From Blastocladiella britannica (lineage: Eukaryota; Blastocladiomycota; Blastocladiomycetes; Blastocladiales; Blastocladiaceae): a stretch of DNA of 23,232 nucleotides. The position numbers and the translations under genes are program-made. The stretch spans positions 1-23,232 of the forward strand of contig MU624802.1 of NCBI GenBank assembly GCA_025349905.2. The letters run 5' to 3'. Positions 18,226 through 23,232 of the stretch are shown here, piece by piece. Below the pieces are notes generated by a model that searched no databases, had not been told where the DNA came from, and saw nothing but the letters and a program-made list of their open reading frames with translations. Each line of letters starts with the position of its first letter. Position 1 is the first letter of the stretch.

Positions 18226-20803
18226 ATGAATTCGCGTTTCGGCAGCCGCCTGCCGTCGCTCCTGGCCTGCGGTGCCGGTGCTCTGGCGCCCCGACCACCA
18301 TCGCGCCCAGTCACTCTTATCGCTCGTGCCACTGTCCGGTTCTCATCTTCTCATTTAGCGGCACTGCACACGCGTCGTCTGGTGCTACGGCCCTTGGTCA
18401 CTGCCAATCCACAGCTGCGCGTGCCCCTTGCTTCCCAGGTCCGCTCCTTGCATGCCTCGCCCGCGTCGCTGACCACCAAACCAACCTCGGTTTCGACTGC
18501 GACTGCTACCGCAACTGCTGCTGTGGCACCTGCGACCACCCCTCCAATCACCACCACCAACAATCCCGGCCCATCACGCCACCCGTCAACGGCCGCGCCC
18601 GGCGTGGACGCCACCACCGGGTTTGCCGAGCCGACCGAGTCGGCCGCTTCCGACTGGCGCATCTTGCGGTCCCTGGCAACTTACCTGTGGCCCGAGGGCG
18701 ACACGGGCGCGCGTGCCCGCGTGGTGATCGCTCTATCGCTGCTGATTGCGGGAAAGCTGCTCAACGTGCAGGTGCCCGGGTTCTTCAAGGCCGCCGTAGA
18801 CGCGCTGGCCGCCGTTTCGCCCGCAGCAGCCGCGGCCATGGTCTCGGCCGATCCGGGACTGGCTACTTCGGCTGGGGCGATCGCAGCCGCAGGCCCCAAT
18901 CACTTGACGGTGATGGCGGTGTGCGGATCGGTGTTGCTCGGGTACGGCGCCGCGCGTGTCGGCGCCACGCTGTTCTCGGAACTGCGGTCGGCGGTGTTTG
19001 GCAGCGTCGCGCAGCACGCGATCCGACGCGTCGCTCGGACCATCTTTTCCCACTTGCTGGCCCAGGACGTCGGGTTCCACTTGGCGCGCCAAACGGGGGC
19101 CATGACGCGCGCGATCGATCGGGGTACTAAAGGAATCGCGTTTGTGCTGAGCTCCATGGTGTTTCACGTGCTGCCCACCGCGCTCGAGATTGGCCTCGTC
19201 TGCGCCATTCTCGTCAACGGCTACGGCGCGGCGTACGCGGCCGTCACAGCTGCCACTCTGGTCGTGTACATGTGGTTCACCGTCGGGACCACCACCTGGC
19301 GCACGCAGTATGTTTTTTTTTTCTTCATGTATTCTTGGGCTCTACATATACTGACAGCAGAAATATAAAGATTCCGCAAGGACATGAACCGCGCCGACAA
19401 CCAGGCCGCCGCCCGCGCCACCGACTCGCTCATTAACATTGAAGCCGTCAAGTACTTTGGATCCGCCGCCCGCGAGACCGATGCGTACGACACGGCGCTG
19501 GGAAACTACGAAAAGGCCGCTGTCAAGGCCACCACATCGCTGGCGTTCCTTAACGCGGGCCAAGCCGGGATCTTTTCGGTGGCGCTGACGGCCATGATGT
19601 GGATGGCGGCGCAGGGGGTCGTGGAGGGGACGCTCACGGTCGGCGATCTCGTCATGATCAACGGCCTGGTGTTCCAGCTGTCGATGCCGCTCAACTTCCT
19701 TGGATCCGTGTACCGCGAGCAGCGTCAGGCGATCACTGACATGCAGGTATTTTATTTGTATTTTCTTTGATGTGAACGAGAACTTACCCCAAAACAATGT
19801 AAAAAGACCATGTTCTCGTTGCAAGACGTGCAAGCCAAGGTGCGCGACCTGCCGAACGCTCCGCCCCTCAACTGGAGTGCGGGCAACATTACTTTTGAAA
19901 ATGTGCGGTTCGCGTACCCGGGCGACACACGCGAGGTGCTTCGGGGCGTCGACATTGAGATCAAGGCGGGCGAGAAGGTGGCGTTTGTTGGGCCATCGGG
20001 ATGCGGCAAGTCCACGCTCGTCAAGCTGCTGTTCCGGCTGTACGACCCGTCCGAGGGCAAGCTCAAGATTGATGGGCAGGAGATTTCCACGGTCGCATCC
20101 GACTCGTTGCGAAAGCACCTGAGCATTGTCCCGCAGGACACGTATGTTTTTCCCTTTTTTTTGGGATTGGATTTGTTGTGTGTTGCTCATTATGCTGACT
20201 TTCTTTATGAATAGTGCCCTCTTCAACAACTCGATCGGGTACAACATCAAGTACGGCCGGCCCGACGCCAGCGACGCCAACGTGGAACGTGCCGCGCGCG
20301 CCGCGCAGATCCACGAGACCGTGCAGCGGCTGGGTGGGTACGAGACGTCAGTCGGCGAGCGCGGCGCGCTACTGAGTGGCGGCGAACGGCAACGCGTAAA
20401 CCTGGCGCGAGCGTTGCTGCGCGACCCAAAGTTGCTGGTCGTGGACGAGGGCACGTCGGCGCTGGACGCTCGCACCGAGCACGCGCTGCTGGCGGCCGTC
20501 GACGCGCACTTGCGCGCGGCGCCGTCCACGTCCGCGGTGTTCATTGCTCACCGGCTCGCATCGGTCGCCGCCTGCGACCGCATTTACGTCATGCGCGACG
20601 GGAAAGTCGTCGAGTCCGGTCGGCACGCCGACTTGTTGACGATCCCCGGTGGATTGTACCGCGAGATGTGGTGGACGCAGCAGGCGTCGGGCGAGTCGTC
20701 GACTGCTGCCGCAGAGTCGGAGGCGGCCGCAGATGAGGCACCGACCAAGGAGCCGGGGGCACCTATCAACGCGCCTGCGGGCGGAGCCGCAACAGTTGCC
20801 TGA
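18226..20803 (+). CDS. ATM1: mitochondrial ABC transporter, Atm1/ABCB7 type
   Basis: Exons are 18226-19307, 19371-19746, 19807-20141 and 20215-20803, giving 793 aa. Introns are 63, 60 and 73 nt. Residues 1 to ~140 are rich in Arg, Ser, Thr and Ala without acidic residues at first (it contains [11 protein letters not shown] and [10 protein letters not shown]), a mitochondrial presequence. A half-transporter membrane domain follows, including the Atm1-typical [20 protein letters not shown] and [10 protein letters not shown]. The nucleotide-binding domain has Walker [10 protein letters not shown] (~548-556), the Q-loop VPQD, signature LSGGE (~651-655), Walker B LLVVDEG (~671-677) and the switch His in AHRLAS. 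Atm1/ABCB7 exports a glutathione-linked sulfur compound from the mitochondrial matrix for cytosolic iron-sulfur protein assembly. Walker B is followed by Gly-Thr-Ser rather than the usual Ala-Thr-Ser. The stop lies 36 bp from that of the convergent tRNA-modifying gene. Confidence 0.93.
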
Positions 20804-20839
20804 GCTTACACACTTTTACTTTTATTACAAAACTAGTCT

Positions 20840-22679
20840 TTAATGTGACCCCTTGTCGTTGTCGTCGTCGTCGGAATGGGTCGTGGTTTCGCCGAGTTGC
20901 ATGGCCTGGCGCATCTCTGCCTTTCGTTGGCGCTTTTTGGCGGTCCGGTGCCCACGCGAGATACTATGGGCAGCCCAGTCTTTGTCACCTCGGATCGTCT
21001 TGTTGCACACCTCGCACTGGTATATCCTCCAGTCTCTGTATTGAATTGTGAGTTTTTATCGAGAACAAAACGAATAAAATGAAAATGAAAAACGTACGTA
21101 GGCCCGCCAAGTCCCACTGGCCCGTCACCAATGACCGTATTCGCAACCGGATCCACCGATCCCGGCGCCGGCCACCCTTCTGGTGAAGCCACGCCGCGCC
21201 TTGCGATCCAGTCGCGCGCAATCGGCACTGCCCGCGCAACAATACGGTCGGCAAATGCGCTGGGATCCGATGCGCTCAAATCTGACGTGTCGAGCGCGTA
21301 GATGGCACCCGGCATGGCCCCGGCACGAGTATCGGTCTGCGATGCGGTGATCCGCGGGGCGAGGCGCGAGCGTAGCCAGTGGATTTGGCGCTTGGCGTAC
21401 CGGCGCGTGGCCGTTTTCATGGCAATCAGGGCGGTTGCGCGGAGGTTGGCTGTTGAAAGGTTCCCGTCATTATCAGTCGTTATGTGAGATATGAATAAAT
21501 GATCGTACCGATTTCTTCGAGCCGAGAAGGCACGTCGTCGATCACAGATGTAGGAGCAGCACCAGCAACAGAAGCTAAATGGACCACCACCGGATCTGGA
21601 TCCTCTGCTGCATCCGCACCATCCAGATCCACATCACTCAAGTCAACTCCGAGGTCCGCCGCCAGTGCCTCGACCGCGCAAATGTAGCCAGCAAACTCCT
21701 TGTACCCGATCGCCTGAAAGATGCCGCGCGCCAGCGTCTCGTGCGCATCGGCGGTCTCAGTTCCCAGGACAGCCCGTGCCGCCGCTCGTAGCTGCCAGAG
21801 CTCGCGAAACAGGCCCGAGGCAACCATGGCATCCACGCGAGCATCTAGCCGCGCGTCTAGCACCGCGGGCGCCGAGTACGTCCAGAACACGAGCGCTGGG
21901 TACCGTAGTGAAGCTGCTGCTGTTACTACTGCGGGGTCGGCATTAGCGTCGGTTACAGACGGAGCGGGGTCGGAATCCGGGGTATCAGCAGCGCGGCGCG
22001 CATAGTGCCGCTCAATCGCACGGCGCACGCGGCGCGTATCGTTCGGGTGCCATCGCGCAGCGACCGCCGGGTCCACCGCCGCCAGAGCCGCGTGCAGCTG
22101 CGCCGGGTCGGTGAGCGCGCGCGTGGCCGGCGGCACCGCGCTCTCGCCGCCCTCGCCATCATCAACTTCAGCGCCAGCGCCATCCCCGCCGTTCTCATCG
22201 CCCCACAGCAGGTACTGCAGGTAATAGTGCGTTCCGCCAACAATCACCGCCGGCGTTTCTGGGAGCGTGTCGGTTCCGGCCCACAACGACGATATCAATC
22301 TAGATGCGTCGCGGGTAAATTCGCGCACACCATAGTCCGGGTCGCCGAGCGCGCGTGTGTCAATCAGATGGTGGGGTACCGCGGCTCGGTCGGAGGCGGG
22401 CACCTTGTTGGTGATGACCGACAGCGGCGCGTATACTTGCAGCGCGTCGGAATTAATCACGTGCGCGTCGAGGGCGCGCGCTAGGGCGAGCGAGAGGTCG
22501 GATTTGCCGGACCCGGTGGTGCCGACCACTGCGATAAGTGGTGGAGGTGGTGGTGGTGGAGTAGGCATGGTCGACAACGATGCGCAATAAACGAAGAGAA
22601 GGCCAGTCGAGATGCCAGCTGTCGTGGCACGGATCTTGGAGGAGTGGAGGAGACGCAAGGCCGATCTGGAGCGAAGCAT
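20840..22679 (-). CDS. MOD5: tRNA dimethylallyltransferase (Mod5/TRIT1) with zinc finger
   Basis: Exons read leftward: 22679-21509, 21449-21098 and 21035-20840, giving 572 aa. Introns are 59 and 62 nt. It transfers an isopentenyl group to A37 of tRNAs that read UNN codons. Seen: P-loop GTTGSGKS (53-60), the substrate-binding INSDALQVY and ITNKVP, VIVGGTHYYLQYLLW, FQAIGYKEF, and RRYAKRQIHWLRSR across the second exon. The third exon supplies a C2H2-type zinc finger (CEVC, 12 residues, His, 5 residues, His) followed by a basic helix, as in eukaryotic Mod5/TRIT1. Two acidic or Ala-rich inserts lengthen the protein. Two in-frame starts exist: Met1, with a mitochondrial-like leader (MLRSRSALRLLHSSKIR), and Met38 (22568), just before the P-loop domain. 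In yeast MOD5, alternative starts send isoforms to mitochondria or cytosol. Confidence 0.92.
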
Positions 22680-22757
22680 GAATCACAGTGCAAACTGAAA
22701 GAGACGTTTTTACAAGTGCTTAGGCGCTGCGCCTGCTCTTTCGGGAGCGGTGAGTTC

Positions 22758-22775
22758 AAAAAAAAAAAAAAAAAA
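22758..22775 (+). repeat. A18 homopolymer run
   Basis: Eighteen consecutive A residues, the longest homopolymer in the window, about 80 bp upstream of the Mod5-type start (T-run on that gene's strand). It may be a nucleosome-excluding promoter tract. It could also be a retroposed poly(A) tail, but no gene body or target duplication is visible. Confidence 0.6.
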
Positions 22776-22835
22776 GAGCGAGAGTACTCGGGAGTGGAGG
22801 GCCACTTTAGTAGTGTGGGACGATTTTGTAGTGGT

Positions 22836-22889
22836 AAAACGCTCGTTTCCATTCAGAAAACGCTCGTTTTTACTTTGAAACCCTCGTTC
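22836..22889 (+). repeat. three copies of a palindromic ~12-bp motif at ~21-bp spacing
   Basis: aaaacgctcgttt occurs at 22836-22848 and again, identical over 13 bp, at 22857-22869. A degenerate copy (aaaccctcgttc) is at 22878-22889. The core AAACG-NN-CGTTT is an inverted repeat. The period of about 21 bp is two helical turns, so the copies would face the same side of DNA. It lies about 160-210 bp upstream of the Mod5-type start and may be a protein-binding array. Confidence 0.55.
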
Positions 22890-23171
22890 AGCTTAAAAGA
22901 ACCTTGGTTTACACTAGCGGAGTTCACTGTTTTGCAAGGTATCCATTAAATACCGAACCGATCAGCTTCGCTTGCACGATCGCCCGTCACTCAGCGCTAT
23001 ATATGAACAAAAATAATGGGACACACTGCCAGAGTCAGTACGTTGCGCGCACTTGTGGGCCAACGGAGGAAATATTAATGAAAACAGTGGATGGAGGTAC
23101 CACCAGGCAACGATCGGCCTTGTTACCCTTGAGTCCTGCTTGGCATCATATTGAGCTTGACTTGTGAAAAG

Positions 23172-23232
23172 TATATGGAGAACCCTTGGTGGACTGGACG
23201 GTGGCCGAGGTCAAAGCGCGCGCTTTTAAGCC
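23172..23232 (+). CDS. possible exon running off the right edge
   Basis: After a candidate AAAAG acceptor (23167-23171) a frame reads YGEPLVDWTVAEVKARAFK with G/C-biased third positions to the window end. AAAAG acceptors are used by introns of the CSN2, MAPKKK and ATM1 genes here. There is too little sequence for a family call. A competing frame from the ATG at 23174 is Trp/Arg-rich and less gene-like. Confidence 0.25.

Larger units (their letters stand above)
22680..23171. other. intergenic region with homopolymer and short repeats
   Basis: No gene with local codon bias is seen between the Mod5-type start and the right edge. It holds an A18 run (22758-22775), the AAACG-type repeat trio described separately, and AT-rich sequence. 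The left part should contain the Mod5-type promoter. Confidence 0.4.

Noticed and set aside
18030..19130. 366-codon forward frame overlapping the ATM1 start
   Set aside because: Out of frame with the ATM1 presequence and membrane domain; Arg/His-rich translation typical of a shifted GC-rich frame.
19342..20544. 400-codon antisense frame over the ATM1-like gene
   Set aside because: It runs through introns and the conserved ABC nucleotide-binding domain on the other strand, and its sequence has no recognisable features.
22820..22895. tRNA-like string (tagtggtaaaacgctcg) considered as a tRNA gene
   Set aside because: No B-box (GGTTCRANNCC), no acceptor-stem pairing; the region is better explained by the short palindromic repeats.

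Overview
This is a eukaryotic, gene-dense nuclear segment. Coding DNA is GC-rich at third codon positions, introns are short (28 of 29 reconstructed introns are 56-76 nt) and intergenic gaps run from 15 bp to a few hundred bp. The gene set (Ssk2-type MAPKKK, Atm1-type mitochondrial ABC transporter, Mod5-type tRNA isopentenyltransferase with a C-terminal zinc finger, CSN2, an animal-like MFSD1-type transporter, a PEPT-like POT transporter) suggests an early-diverging, probably zoosporic fungus such as a chytrid or blastocladiomycete. That placement is inference, not something read directly. Gene models were built by hand by splicing so that reading frame and family motifs are both kept.

Layout. 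1-271: right-hand part of a Cys-rich coding region cut by the window edge. 179-446: a duplicated segment and a 25-bp minisatellite. 890-1113: a two-exon gene for a 50-residue secreted peptide. 1114-2395: no firm gene, two weak candidate exons. 2396-4274 (+): POT peptide transporter. 4374-7102 (+): MFSD1-like transporter with an 18-nt microexon. 7203-8288 (-): six-exon short-chain dehydrogenase close to 15-hydroxyprostaglandin dehydrogenase, ending in a peroxisomal-type AKL. 8420-9883 (-): predicted mitochondrial helical-repeat protein. 9958-11745 (+): COP9 signalosome subunit 2. 11761-12681 (-): ABHD11-like hydrolase. 12911-17824 (+): 1467-residue Ssk2/Wis4-type MAPKKK in nine exons. 18226-20803 (+): Atm1/ABCB7. 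20840-22679 (-): tRNA dimethylallyltransferase. 22680-23232: non-coding, with a palindromic repeat trio and perhaps the start of another exon at the right edge.

The genes are mostly unrelated housekeeping and signalling functions and do not form a cluster. Several are mitochondrial (Atm1, ABHD11-like, helical-repeat protein, possibly a Mod5 isoform). The most distinctive signals concern architecture and splicing: a 5' splice site consensus with a pyrimidine at +4, U-tracts directly after donors, a conserved motif carried on an 18-nt exon, very tight convergent and divergent gene pairs, and the small secreted peptide gene. I found no RNA gene, CRISPR array or intact transposon.
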